A DNA stretch of 22,516 nucleotides, taken from contig AQSL01000120.1 in the NCBI GenBank assembly GCA_000403035.1, positions 1-22,516 on the forward strand. Direction: 5' to 3'. The position numbers and the translations under genes were made by a program. Below, piece after piece: positions 1 to 7,330 of this stretch. How positions within the stretch are numbered: the stretch's first letter is position 1; each line of letters opens with the position of its first letter. The DNA comes from Candidatus Latescibacter anaerobius SCGC AAA252-E07. Lineage in GTDB: Bacteria > Latescibacterota > Latescibacteria > Latescibacterales > Latescibacteraceae. The notes under the pieces were generated by a model. It did no database searches, had not been told where the DNA came from, and saw only the letters and a list, made by a program, of their open reading frames with translations.

Positions 1-137
1 TAACCTGCATGAAAAAATAGTATTTTAATTCTTTGAAATAAAAAAAGGTGATTTAAGAAAGGATTGTATCATCATAATTCACAATATGTTATGCAAAGAA
101 GCATTTATTGTTCTAATTTTTTGAAAGGAGATATTGT

Positions 138-950
138 ATGAACATCTTAGTCATAGGCGCACATCCGGATGACTGCGAACTCAAAGCGGGGGGAACAGCA
201 GTTAAATATGTGGAAAGAAAGCATAAGGTTAAATTTATTTCGGTAACCAACGGAGATGCCGGACATCACGAAATCGGCGGCGGTATGCTTGCAAAAAAAC
301 GACGTAAGGAATCGGAAAAAGCTGCGAAAATACTTGGGATAGAAACCGAGGTCCTTGATAATCATGACGCTGTACTTATGCCGACTGTGGATGTAAGATT
401 GCAGTTGATAAGAAAAATCAGGGAATGGAATGCCGACATAGTAATAACACACCGTCCCAACGACTATCATCCCGACCACCGTTATACCGGCGTACTTGTC
501 CAGGATACTGCTTACATGGTAATTGTGCCGAATGTGTGTTCAGATACACCGCCACTGACAAAAAACCCGGTATACATGTATTTGCAGGACAGGTTCAAAA
601 GCCCCGAACCTTTCAGGCCGGATGTTATTGTGCCCATCGACGATGTTTTTGAGCAGAAAGTATGCGCCCTCCATGCCATTGAGTCGCAGTTCTACGAGTG
701 GCTGCCCTGGACAGAGGGGAAACTCGATGAGGTCCCCGAATCATATGCCGACAGGAGAGCATGGATCGGAAAAAATATGCGGGCAAGATTCCGCAACGGC
801 TTCATGGAAGAGACAAAAGCCATGTATGGCCGTGCCAGAGCGCAGTCATTCGAGCTTGCCGAGGCATTCCAGGTGTGCGAGTATGGAAAGCAGCCGTCGA
901 GGAAAGAACTGCGGGAGTTTTTCCCGTTTTTGCCGGCATTTGAGTCCTGA
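138..950 (+). CDS. PIG-L / LmbE-like zinc-dependent deacetylase
   Basis: 270 residues. The N-terminus has the family signature AHPDDCE (H9, D11, D12), and a second metal-ligand motif HPDH lies at 111-114; in this family the His-Asp-His set binds Zn2+ and an Asp acts as base. Known members remove N-acetyl or similar acyl groups from amino sugars (GlcNAc-PI, mycothiol and bacillithiol precursors, lincomycin-type substrates). The protein has no signal peptide and is probably cytoplasmic. The ATG is well supported by AAAGGAG at 124-130, seven bases upstream. It stands alone: the next plus-strand gene, hicB, starts 146 bp later behind its own promoter-like sequence. The substrate cannot be told from the sequence. 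The family call is firm. Confidence 0.93.
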   Translation: MNILVIGAHPDDCELKAGGTAVKYVERKHKVKFISVTNGDAGHHEIGGGMLAKKRRKESEKAAKILGIETEVLDNHDAVLMPTVDVRLQLIRKIREWNADIVITHRPNDYHPDHRYTGVLVQDTAYMVIVPNVCSDTPPLTKNPVYMYLQDRFKSPEPFRPDVIVPIDDVFEQKVCALHAIESQFYEWLPWTEGKLDEVPESYADRRAWIGKNMRARFRNGFMEETKAMYGRARAQSFELAEAFQVCEYGKQPSRKELREFFPFLPAFES

Positions 951-1030
951 CAGGTGATTCAACGTACAGGGCTTTCCGTGAAACTGTTCAAATATGAAAA
1001 GTAGCGGTGAATAACCTGAAAAAAATCATT

Positions 1031-1058
1031 TTGACGCTCAGTTCTTTACCGATATATT
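1031..1058 (+). promoter_or_regulatory. Putative sigma70-type promoter of hicBA
   Basis: TTGACG (1031-1036) and TATATT (1053-1058) are separated by 16 bp, close to the -35/-10 consensus. The expected transcript start lies about 30 bp before the hicB ATG at 1097. This is a match by eye only. Confidence 0.5.
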
Positions 1059-1096
1059 TATTATTGTGTTAAACATATTGAAACGGGAGAAAAATA

Positions 1097-1300
1097 ATGA
1101 AATGGCGTGTCATTCTCGAACATGATTCCAAAACAGGGGACTTGGCTGTCTGGTGCCCTGAACTTCCCGGCTGTACATCTGCCGGTAAAACCGAAGAAGA
1201 TGCTCTGAATAATATTCGTGAGGCAATCGAGTTATATCTGGAGCCATCGCCTCTTCAATTGAAAGAAGGTGTACTTGCTCGTGAGGTTACCGTCGAATGA
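1097..1300 (+). CDS. hicB: HicB-like antitoxin
   Basis: 67 residues. The pattern of N-terminal beta strand, then GDLAVWCPELPGCTSAGKTEEDALNNIREAIELYLE, is the partial RNase H fold of HicB antitoxins (PELPGC..G.T.EEA..N..EAI). It ends soon after the fold with no room for a C-terminal helix-turn-helix or ribbon-helix-helix, so it is the short HicB type and any autoregulation would differ from that of HicB proteins with a DNA-binding domain. The start is supported by GGGAGA at 1085-1090, six bases before the ATG. Its last codons overlap the hicA start by 4 bp (ATGA), which implies translational coupling. Antitoxin-first order (hicBA) is a known arrangement. Confidence 0.88.
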   Translation: MKWRVILEHDSKTGDLAVWCPELPGCTSAGKTEEDALNNIREAIELYLEPSPLQLKEGVLAREVTVE

Positions 1301-1521
1301 GCCCCCGCATCCGACGAATGACAGCTCGAGAAATAGAAGCTCTACTTCAACGTTATGGTTTTCAAATGGTCTCACAAAAAGGTAGCCATCAAAAATGGCG
1401 GCACCCGGAAACCGGCCTGCAAGTTATAGTCCCAAAACATCAGGGACGACAATTGCCCCTTGGAACACTGCGAAATATCCTTGCAAACTCCGAAATCCCA
1501 GAATCTGAATGGAAGGAATAG
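1297..1521 (+). CDS. hicA: HicA-like mRNA interferase toxin
   Basis: 74 residues with the YcfA/HicA double-stranded-RNA-binding-like fold: REIEALLQRYGFQMVSQKGSHQKWRHPETG, then a strand with VPKHQGRQLPLGTLRNIL. H31 in GSHQKW is the expected catalytic histidine of this translation-independent mRNA interferase family. The ATG overlaps the hicB stop (ATGA). The length is normal and all core motifs are intact, so the toxin is probably functional and held inactive by the HicB partner encoded just upstream. Confidence 0.9.
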   Translation: MSPRIRRMTAREIEALLQRYGFQMVSQKGSHQKWRHPETGLQVIVPKHQGRQLPLGTLRNILANSEIPESEWKE

Positions 1522-1719
1522 AATGACTTAAAAATGGATTGACTGTCTTCTGACTGCTTAAACCTTTATAAGTTACTATTCTTTCTTTCTAATCAGGGTC
1601 CAAAACTATAAAAGTATAGTATGTATATTAGTTTTTAAAAAATCATAAAAAATGAAGGAGCAAAAGGTATATTTACACGATCATAAATAAATTGAAATAT
1701 CTACTTTATTCATCATATT

Positions 1720-2277
1720 CTACGTTTTCTCCAGCCCCCTCCGAATTATCTCCACCGCCTCTCGAGGAGAGGAAGTATATTCAAGCAGGTGTAAATGGGA
1801 TGAGAATGACAGCTCATCCTGAAGTTCTTCCGTGAGAAAATCAATAATCTTTTTCCACTGTCCGCCGAAAAGGACAATCGGCCTTGGCGGGATACTCCTG
1901 TTTTTTTCGAGTTCCCATGAGAAGAAAAACTCGCCGAGTGTGCCGGAACCGCCGCGCAGTATGACATAACTGTCTGATATTTCAATTAGTTTCAGGAGAC
2001 GATCGGCATAGGTAGGGACTTTTATGTCTTCATCAACAAAAGGATTTGCTGTGATTCTTTTTGCGTCGAAGAAAGCTGTCGTTACCCCGATGGTGGAACC
2101 GCCGGCTTCTTTTGCACCTCTGGAAGCTGCCTCCATGACGCCACGGTATCCGCCCGTGACGACAGTCCATCCGGCATCGGTGAGTGCATGCCCGAGCAGT
2201 CTTGCTTCTTCATAGTATTCGGTTCCCGGCAGTGGCTGCGAGGAACCGAAAACAGCTATCTTGATGGTGTTCTTCAT
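1720..2277 (-). CDS. LOG-family / SLOG-fold nucleotide-binding protein
   Basis: 185 residues with a Rossmann-like SLOG fold: IAVFGSS near the N-terminus, TGGYRGVMEAASRGAKEAGG (41-60), and the phosphate-binding motif GGSGTLGE (109-116). The family includes cytokinin-activating nucleoside-5'-monophosphate phosphoribohydrolases (LOG, motif PGGxGTxxE), so N-glycosidic hydrolysis of a nucleotide is possible, but here the proline is arginine and the substrate is unknown. An upstream ATG would add six residues. I prefer the ATG at 2277 because GGAAGGA sits about nine bases before it, and the upstream ATG overlaps that ribosome-binding site. It is divergent from thyX. Confidence 0.85.
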   Translation of the reverse strand: MKNTIKIAVFGSSQPLPGTEYYEEARLLGHALTDAGWTVVTGGYRGVMEAASRGAKEAGGSTIGVTTAFFDAKRITANPFVDEDIKVPTYADRLLKLIEISDSYVILRGGSGTLGEFFFSWELEKNRSIPPRPIVLFGGQWKKIIDFLTEELQDELSFSSHLHLLEYTSSPREAVEIIRRGLEKT

Positions 2278-2380
2278 TGAAATAAATCCTTCCATAGAGG
2301 TTTTGAAAGTAATTCATAGTGTCAGGAAATTAGTTATAATAGTAACGGCTCTGTCAGGTATGTTTTTTCAGATTAATTTC

Positions 2381-2410
2381 TTGACCTTAATAAACAATAA
2401 TTCGTAAATT
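2381..2410 (+). promoter_or_regulatory. thyX: Weak putative promoter for thyX
   Basis: TTGACC (2381-2386) is followed after 18 bp by TAAATT (2405-2410) in the divergent gap between the LOG-family gene and thyX. The -35 is good, and the -10 and spacing are only fair. Confidence 0.3.
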
Positions 2411-2482
2411 ACACATTCGCTACTCTTCATCAAAAGAAATAATTGAACTATCCGGTTCGTTTTACTTTTATAAAGGCATTGC

Positions 2483-3208
2483 GTGGAATATCCTACCGTT
2501 CATCTCGTTAAATTCACCCGGGATGCGGAGCAGCTTGTATGTGCAGCGGCAAAGCTCTGCTATGCATCTGATTCTCATACCGTATTCGAACATACTTCCG
2601 GGGATGTGGAAACGTTTCTCAGCCGTATCCGACGCATGGGGCATTTAAGTCCGTTCGAGCATGCTTCGTACTCGTTTTTGCTCGAGGGAGTGTCCCGTGC
2701 GCTTACCCACCAGCTTGTCAGGCACAGAATTGCATCATACTCGCAGAGAAGCCAGCGGTATGTTTCTCATGACACGTTTGACTATATTATCCCGCCGAGC
2801 CTTAAAGGCAAAGCGGTTGAGACCGATGACGGGGAAATGGATGCGGAAGTGTATTTCAGGGATTTTATGGAACACGCCGCAGAAGTATACCGTAAACTGC
2901 AGCAGGTTCTTGGCGGTGAGACCGAATCCGCCAACCAGGATGCCCGATATGTGCTCCCGAATGCCACCGAAACAAAGATCATGGTTTCCATGAATGCCCG
3001 CGAACTCTTCCATTTTTTCAGCGAACGTCTCTGCAACCGTGCCCAGTGGGAGATCAGGAGAACAGCCGATGAAATGCTCAGACTTGTACGTGAGGTAAAT
3101 CCTGTCATGTTCAAGGGTATCGGGCCGAAGTGTGTTCAGATAGGGAGATGCCCGGAGGGTAAAATGACCTGCGGGCGCTTTGAGGAGATGAAGGAGAAGT
3201 ATGTATAA
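2483..3208 (+). CDS. thyX: Flavin-dependent thymidylate synthase ThyX
   Basis: 241 residues. The ThyX signature RHRx7S is present (R80-H81-R82 to S90), preceded by FEHASYSFLLEGVSRALTHQLVRH, where conserved residues contact FAD and dUMP. ThyX makes dTMP from dUMP using methylenetetrahydrofolate and reduced FAD, yielding tetrahydrofolate. The start is a GTG at 2483 with AAAGG a few bases upstream; no better start exists near the conserved N-terminus. The stop codon TAA (3206-3208) forms the first bases of the dispersed repeat that follows. The next gene handles methyltetrahydrofolate, so both belong to one-carbon metabolism, but I see no direct evidence of co-regulation. No thyA lies in the window. 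Confidence 0.96.
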   Translation: MEYPTVHLVKFTRDAEQLVCAAAKLCYASDSHTVFEHTSGDVETFLSRIRRMGHLSPFEHASYSFLLEGVSRALTHQLVRHRIASYSQRSQRYVSHDTFDYIIPPSLKGKAVETDDGEMDAEVYFRDFMEHAAEVYRKLQQVLGGETESANQDARYVLPNATETKIMVSMNARELFHFFSERLCNRAQWEIRRTADEMLRLVREVNPVMFKGIGPKCVQIGRCPEGKMTCGRFEEMKEKYV

Positions 3209-3357
3209 GAGGGCGGTGAAAAAGTCTTTTCACGCGCACCCTGAAATGAACTATATATCGGTTGTTGCTGTCATCAGCCTTGTCGACCCGACAAGCCAGT
3301 CTCGTCGATCAGACAGGAGGGCTTGTACATCAACGCTTCGCGCTGACCCTTGACAGC
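3206..3357 (+). repeat. Modular hairpin repeat, copy A (long form)
   Basis: It starts on the thyX stop codon with TAAGAGGGCGGTGAAAAAGT. The first hairpin is GTGAAAA...TTTTCAC flanked by GGG and CCC. The 3' arm CCCTTGACAGC is at 3347-3357. The 5' partner arm is broken, because a module is inserted after GCTGTCA. That module contains a perfect 7-bp stem CTTGTCG/CGACAAG (3279-3295) and the core CTCGTCGATC. A smaller hairpin, CGC-TTC-GCG, precedes the 3' arm. The copy ends 68 bp before the methyltransferase start. Confidence 0.85.
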
Positions 3358-3425
3358 TTATTATCCCGAAGGTATGAGTTTATCAGCACACGTATAAGGT
3401 TTATGGTAGAAGAAAGGAAATTTTT

Positions 3426-4226
3426 ATGTTCACGGTAATCGCAGAACGTATCAACATGACACGAAAATCCATACGAACGAAAGTCTGGGAACGCGATGAA
3501 CGTTTCATACGAGACGAGGTTGCAAGACAGGCACAGGCGGGGGCTACCCACATTGATATTAACGCAGGCGGAGATCCGTCAAAAGAAGTTGAAGATATGG
3601 TCTGGCTGACCAACGTTATATCTGATGAGGTTGACCTTCCGTTATCGTTTGACTCGGCCAATCCCGAAGCTATCCATGCCGGTCTCGAACTCTGCAATCG
3701 CAGCGGCACCATAATTAATTCCATCACCATGGAAAAAGAGCGTGTGAAAGGAATTATTCCTCTGGCGAAACAATACCAAACGGGAATAATCTGTCTTACC
3801 ATGAATGATGATGGGATGCCGGAAGACTACGAGGGCAGAGTAAAAATTACTGACGACATTGTCGCCTTATTCAATGAACATGATATTGCTCTTGAAAAGG
3901 CGTATTTTGACCATCTTGTTCGTCCGGCATCGACAAATCCCGGGCAGGCGAAGTTCATTCTTGACGCTATAAACTATACTAAAACCACGTATCCGGAAGC
4001 ACATATTGCTTTGGGGCTTTCCAATATTTCATTCGGTATTCCGAAGCGAAACAATTTTAACAAGGTTTTTCTTGCAATGCTTGTTGCGGCGGGCTGCGAT
4101 GGAGCAATAATCGATCCGACCGAAACCGATATAATGCTTACCCTGTGTTCTGCACGGGCTGTTCTCGGCCTCGATGAATACTGCATGGGATATATCACGA
4201 AAATGCGTGAGGAGGGGCTGGCGTAA
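3426..4226 (+). CDS. Methyltetrahydrofolate:corrinoid methyltransferase (AcsE/MtgA-like)
   Basis: 266 residues, close to AcsE length, with the pterin-binding TIM-barrel pattern: IAERIN at the N-terminus, HIDINAGGDP (42-51), LSFDSANPEAI around D76, INSIT (N98), LTMNDDGMP, and a C-terminal LGLSNISFGIPKRNNFNKVFLAMLVAAGCDGAIIDP. This family moves the methyl group between methyl-H4folate and a corrinoid protein (AcsE in the Wood-Ljungdahl pathway, MtgA in methylamine or glycine-betaine demethylation). No corrinoid protein gene lies beside it, so the direction and the partner are open. AGAAAGGAAA sits just before the ATG. Its last 150 bp are duplicated at 10679-10828. Confidence 0.88.
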   Translation: MFTVIAERINMTRKSIRTKVWERDERFIRDEVARQAQAGATHIDINAGGDPSKEVEDMVWLTNVISDEVDLPLSFDSANPEAIHAGLELCNRSGTIINSITMEKERVKGIIPLAKQYQTGIICLTMNDDGMPEDYEGRVKITDDIVALFNEHDIALEKAYFDHLVRPASTNPGQAKFILDAINYTKTTYPEAHIALGLSNISFGIPKRNNFNKVFLAMLVAAGCDGAIIDPTETDIMLTLCSARAVLGLDEYCMGYITKMREEGLA

Positions 4227-4250
4227 TACAGAGGTTTGTTACAAAAGTGT

Positions 4251-4290
4251 TTTTTGCCACGGAGGGAACCAGAGAAACACGGATAATATT
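4251..4290. repeat. Degenerate CACGGAG-type intergenic repeat remnant
   Basis: TTTTTGCCACGGAGGGAACC followed by AGAGAAACACGG resembles decayed copies of the CACGGAGG...ACACGGAG intergenic repeat that I recall from many environmental genomes. Only one imperfect unit is present. It marks the junction where backbone sequence gives way to AT-rich sequence. Confidence 0.35.
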
Positions 4291-4342
4291 TTTTGTAAGT
4301 AGTTCAAAAATTGACAAAAATGAATTTTTGGAAATAAACAAC

Positions 4343-4397
4343 ATATTGTTAAAATAAACTTTTAATATACAATATATTGTAAAGTAAAAAATATTGT
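4343..4397 (+). promoter_or_regulatory. Candidate operator cluster upstream of the TAC operon
   Basis: The heptamer ATATTGT occurs three times (4343-4349, 4374-4380, 4391-4397). The middle one is half of a perfect 12-bp palindrome, ACAATATATTGT (4369-4380). HigA-type antitoxins usually repress their own operon from palindromes near the promoter, so this is a plausible binding region. The surrounding AT richness makes chance occurrence quite possible. Confidence 0.35.
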
Positions 4398-4407
4398 AAT
4401 TTTTTCC

Positions 4408-4435
4408 TTGTTTTAACCGATAAATACTATATATT
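4408..4435 (+). promoter_or_regulatory. Putative promoter of the TAC operon
   Basis: TTGTTT (4408-4413), a 16-bp spacer and TATATT (4430-4435), about 27 bp before the toxin ATG. It lies just downstream of the candidate operators. The short leader and the weak ribosome-binding site of the toxin gene fit low toxin expression. Confidence 0.4.
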
Positions 4436-4461
4436 AACAAGTAAACCTATAAGTTGACATT

Positions 4462-4911
4462 ATGAAAATAATTTTTGGACTTTCACCAATTCCAGGTGTT
4501 GAAGATAAACCAGGAAATAAATATAAAATTAGAGCATTAGAAATAATTAAGCTTGAAAATGGTGTTAAAGTAAGAAATGACATTCCTGCGTTAGAATTTA
4601 TAAATTCATTAGAAAAAAAAGATTATCGTAAAATTATAGCAGCAATGAACCTTGTTGCATTGAAGGGAGAAAAGTGCCCGTCTACTCGTTTCGAGAAAGA
4701 TGCTGATGGTAGGGAAGTTTATGAAATTAAGACTCCTTCAGGATTACGCCTTTATTGTTTTCCAGACAAAGATGATACTATGTTAATTTGTGTTAACAAC
4801 CAAAAAAAATCAACAGGCGGCAAAAAGGTTCAAAATAGGAAATTTACTACATGCTTTAATAAGAAAAAAGAATATTTCAAACAAGAATACGGCATAATAA
4901 TAAATAGTTAA
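4462..4911 (+). CDS. HigB/RelE-superfamily toxin (TAC system, gene 1)
   Basis: 149 residues. From about residue 42 it has the phage Gp49/HigB-like pattern: PALEFINSLEKKDYRKIIAAMNLVALKG, then EVYEIKTPSGLRLYCFPDKDDTMLICVNNQKKS and a basic C-terminus. Such toxins are ribosome-dependent mRNA endonucleases that adopt the RelE fold. The N-terminal 40 residues are extra compared with minimal HigB proteins of about 100 residues. I see no clear Shine-Dalgarno sequence before the ATG. It comes first in a toxin, HTH antitoxin, SecB-like order, the arrangement known for toxin-antitoxin-chaperone modules. Codon use is strongly AT-biased, unlike thyX or the methyltransferase gene. Confidence 0.75.
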   Translation: MKIIFGLSPIPGVEDKPGNKYKIRALEIIKLENGVKVRNDIPALEFINSLEKKDYRKIIAAMNLVALKGEKCPSTRFEKDADGREVYEIKTPSGLRLYCFPDKDDTMLICVNNQKKSTGGKKVQNRKFTTCFNKKKEYFKQEYGIIINS

Positions 4912-4923
4912 AAGGAATAAAAA

Positions 4924-5418
4924 ATGCCTAATTATAATTCATTACCTAATGAAAAAAAAGAATCAATAGAAAAATCGCGACCAACCGGAAAAGTTTTAAC
5001 AGAATTAGAAAAAAAAGCTAAAGCATTAGAATCAGATCCTACATATTATGCTGAATATCTAAAAGCAGAATTTGCTGATGAAGTTTATAATGCTATGGAA
5101 AAAGAAGGATTAAATAAAAAAGCTTTAGCTGAGAAGCTTGGTTTTTCCCGGCAATATGTGGGGCGCGTATTAAATGAAAATGCAAATTTTACAATTGAAA
5201 CAATGGCGGCATTTTCCCGTGCACTCAATAAAAAATTGAGAATTAATATGGTCAGCAAAAATGAAGAATTGGAAAACACAGAGTTAGATTATGAAATCAA
5301 TTTTGAAACTGTTTATCTAACAGTAACAAATTTTGTTAAAGATGAATATACCGAGGAATATTCAGAAACTTTATTACATAAAGATGAAATTAAAAAAATG
5401 GGTCATTTGGCGGGTTAA
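4924..5418 (+). CDS. XRE-family HigA-like antitoxin with C-terminal extension (TAC system, gene 2)
   Basis: 164 residues. The Cro/C1-type helix-turn-helix spans about 62-102 (LNKKALAEKLGFSRQYVGRVLNEN, then FTIETMAAFSRALNKKL). A tail of about 60 residues follows (LDYEINFETVYLTVTNFVKDEY...). In studied TAC antitoxins an aggregation-prone C-terminal chaperone-addiction segment makes stability depend on a dedicated SecB-like protein; this tail, rich in aromatic and hydrophobic residues, is a good candidate for that role, by inference. AAGGA stands about seven bases before the ATG. The gaps are 12 bp to the toxin gene and 21 bp to the chaperone gene, consistent with one transcript. Confidence 0.82.
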   Translation: MPNYNSLPNEKKESIEKSRPTGKVLTELEKKAKALESDPTYYAEYLKAEFADEVYNAMEKEGLNKKALAEKLGFSRQYVGRVLNENANFTIETMAAFSRALNKKLRINMVSKNEELENTELDYEINFETVYLTVTNFVKDEYTEEYSETLLHKDEIKKMGHLAG

Positions 5419-5439
5419 ATTAAGAATAAGGATAAAGTC

Positions 5440-5949
5440 TTGAATAAGGATATTTTAAAACTGATAAATTTTCATTTGAATAGAATTAAAGTTGACTATA
5501 TAAAAGCCGAAGAAAAAGATGGTGTATATGATTCCAAAATTGGTTATGAAGTTGGCCAAAATAAAGAGAATAAGAGTCTTTTTCGGTTAAAATTTGAAGT
5601 TAATTTAAAGCCGAAAAATGTTAACAAAAGTGGCTATATCATTGAATCGGAAATAATGGGTTATTTTGCATTTCCCAAAAGCTTTAATGAAGAAGATATG
5701 CAAATGGTTGTTAGATATAATGGTTGTACTATTCTTTATGGAATATTACGAGGAGAAATTGCAAATTTTACCGGTTCTTTTCCTGATGGTAAATTCATTC
5801 TTCCTACAGTGAATATGGACGAAGTTGTAAGGAGCATAATTGAAAAAGAAATTAAAATAGGTTTAAAATCTTCCAAGGAAAAATCAGCTCAAAACAAAAG
5901 TGCTTCAAAAAGAGTAAAAAAAGTATCTACTGTTATAAATAATAAATAA
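5440..5949 (+). CDS. SecB-like chaperone (TAC system, gene 3)
   Basis: 169 residues. The segment FRLKFEVNLKP, a central MGYFAFPKSFNEEDMQMVVRYNG, and ILYGILRGEIANFTGSFPDGKFILPTVNMDEVV match the layout of SecB-like proteins: two beta-hairpin-forming halves, then a conserved LP.VN just before the last helix. A lysine- and serine-rich tail (about 145-169) is extra. In TAC modules this protein binds the antitoxin tail and protects it from aggregation and proteolysis. The start is TTG at 5440 with AAGGAT at 5428-5433, about six bases away. I recognise the family by its motifs only. The position after HigBA strongly supports the role. Confidence 0.72.
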   Translation: MNKDILKLINFHLNRIKVDYIKAEEKDGVYDSKIGYEVGQNKENKSLFRLKFEVNLKPKNVNKSGYIIESEIMGYFAFPKSFNEEDMQMVVRYNGCTILYGILRGEIANFTGSFPDGKFILPTVNMDEVVRSIIEKEIKIGLKSSKEKSAQNKSASKRVKKVSTVINNK

Positions 5950-6241
5950 CTAATTATTTATAGCTTTATTTTTAATAATCCCGTCTTCTTCAAAAGCAAA
6001 TAATCCCACTGCCGATAAGTATAAATATCAAATTATATCATCTATATATGCATAAAAACCAATAATATAATAGCTTTTGTAGTTATAGCGGTGTATTTTT
6101 TAAGGGTTCATAAAAAACTTTCAATCAATACCGTGATTATTCTTCGTATGCCTCTTTTATAATTCTTACAGATTTATTCAGTGTTTGAATCAAGATTATC
6201 AGGCTTAAACATACTATCATACATCGTCTATTTCATTCTTT
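5950..6241. other. AT-rich intergenic gap without recognisable genes
   Basis: The whole gap between the TAC operon and the minus-strand winged-helix gene runs from 5950 to 6443. Apart from the degenerate repeat copy B (6242-6330) I see no ORF with family features, no tRNA-like cloverleaf and no GC-rich terminator. Confidence 0.5.
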
Positions 6242-6330
6242 GGGAGCGGTAAAAAGTCTTTTCACATGCCCTGTATGAAATATATGACTGTTGTGCTGTA
6301 AAGGGCAAGACAAGTCGGCCATACATAAAA
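6242..6330 (+). repeat. Modular hairpin repeat, copy B (degenerate, variant 3' end)
   Basis: GGGAGCGGTAAAAAGTCTTTTCAC gives the 5' hairpin region, followed by CCCTGTATGAAATATATGAC and GTGCTGTAAAGGGC as in the other copies. Instead of the CCCTTGACAGC arm it ends GGGCAAGACAAGTCGGCC-ATACATAAAAC. Copy C ends the same way, so B and C share an alternative 3' end. It is the only copy whose next gene is on the opposite strand. Confidence 0.7.
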
Positions 6331-6443
6331 CATATTGTTTCTATAAGGGGAGAAAAACAGAATAGTAGTATATGGATGCTCTTTATGTCGTTAACATTCT
6401 AAACAGTACACTATTTTATAATAACAATACTATAGTGCCCGGC

Positions 6444-6641
6444 TTAAACCAGCGACACAAAGGTTCTGTTACCTTTTGTACAAAAATTTATTTTATCCTC
6501 ACGGGCAAGCCAGCCTAACGCTTGGTAAATATTTGCTGATTTCTCATTGAGCATTTTTGGAAGCTGTGAAATGGTTACTTCTTCTCTGGTATTCAGTGTT
6601 TGCCAGATTTTTCCTGCGGTAGTTCCGATTGATTGTTTCAT
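6444..6641 (-). CDS. Small winged helix-turn-helix protein (DUF2582-like)
   Basis: 65 residues. MKQSIGTTAGKIWQTLNTREEVTISQLPKMLNEKSANIYQALGWLAREDKINF, followed by a short beta wing (GNRTFVSLV), fits the compact winged-helix family whose signature is ALGWLAREDKI. It is probably DNA-binding, with no effector domain. AAAGGA lies about eight bases before the ATG. It is the last gene on the minus strand of the signalling block, about 170 bp after the CheW gene, so it may be transcribed separately. Confidence 0.8.
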   Translation of the reverse strand: MKQSIGTTAGKIWQTLNTREEVTISQLPKMLNEKSANIYQALGWLAREDKINFCTKGNRTFVSLV

Positions 6642-6812
6642 TATTTTTTCCTTTCCTATGTTTCATTCAGTTTTTTTGCAATTCTAATGGTACCAGTTTT
6701 GTTTGTTCTTCGTAAAGAGCATCCGTATAATTCAAGTTACTATCCTTTTATTCTTTTTTATAAAAACTCCCGCTTTTATACAATTCTTTGTTCCAATTCA
6801 TACATGAACAAT

Positions 6813-7319
6813 TCATATTTTTTTAAAGACATCTTCAGCAATCTTAATAATTTCCCGGGATGAAAGAATTTTATCGATATCCAGAAGGGTTATTACCTTA
6901 CCATTTGATTTTGTTTTACCGATAATGAACTCAGGATTAATCCCGGCACAGGATTCAGGAATTTCCTCAGAATTACCCTCAAAAACAGATATTACCTCCA
7001 GAATGGAATCTACAATACAACCTATCCTGAGTTTTTTATTACCTGTAGAAATCTTAACCACGATGATACCGGTTGTATGAGTATATGTTGTTTCAGGGAG
7101 GTTTAAGTGTAACCTGAGGTCAATTAAGAGTGTTTTCTTGCCATTAAGCCGAATATACCCCTTCACATAATCCGGAGCAAAAGAAAGTCGATGGATTTCC
7201 ACATTTCCATAGATTTCTTCTTTTACTTTGAGGATTTTCAGGCCATATTCTTCTTCAAAAAGCTGAAATGTTACATACTTTCCGGCAGTTTTTTTAAAAG
7301 AAACACCTGGTTTGCGCAT
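6813..7319 (-). CDS. Stand-alone CheW-like coupling protein
   Basis: 168 residues with one CheW domain: YVTFQLFEEEYGLKILKVKEE, then LSFAPDYVKGYIRLNGKKTLLIDLRLHLNLPE, IIVVKI..KKLRIGCIVDSILEVISV and a C-terminal segment VITLLDIDKIL. CheW normally bridges chemoreceptors and the CheA kinase at the membrane. No cheA, receptor or flagellar gene lies in the window. The gene begins 11 bp after the stop of a stand-alone HATPase gene and has no strong ribosome-binding site, which suggests translational coupling. An N-terminal basic stretch of about 12 residues precedes the domain. It may link the HATPase protein to an array or act in a non-chemotactic pathway. Confidence 0.85.
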   Translation of the reverse strand: MRKPGVSFKKTAGKYVTFQLFEEEYGLKILKVKEEIYGNVEIHRLSFAPDYVKGYIRLNGKKTLLIDLRLHLNLPETTYTHTTGIIVVKISTGNKKLRIGCIVDSILEVISVFEGNSEEIPESCAGINPEFIIGKTKSNGKVITLLDIDKILSSREIIKIAEDVFKKI

Positions 7320-7330
7320 CTGATTTTCTG

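Noticed and set aside
912..931. Terminator-like hairpin CGGGA/TCCCG followed by five T at the end of the PIG-L gene
   Set aside because: It lies inside the coding sequence, before the stop codon, and has only a 5-bp stem, so a terminator role is weak.
6633..6863. 76-codon plus-strand frame rich in Phe, Tyr and Ser
   Set aside because: It comes from AT-rich intergenic sequence overlapping the winged-helix and CheW gene ends, with no ribosome-binding site.
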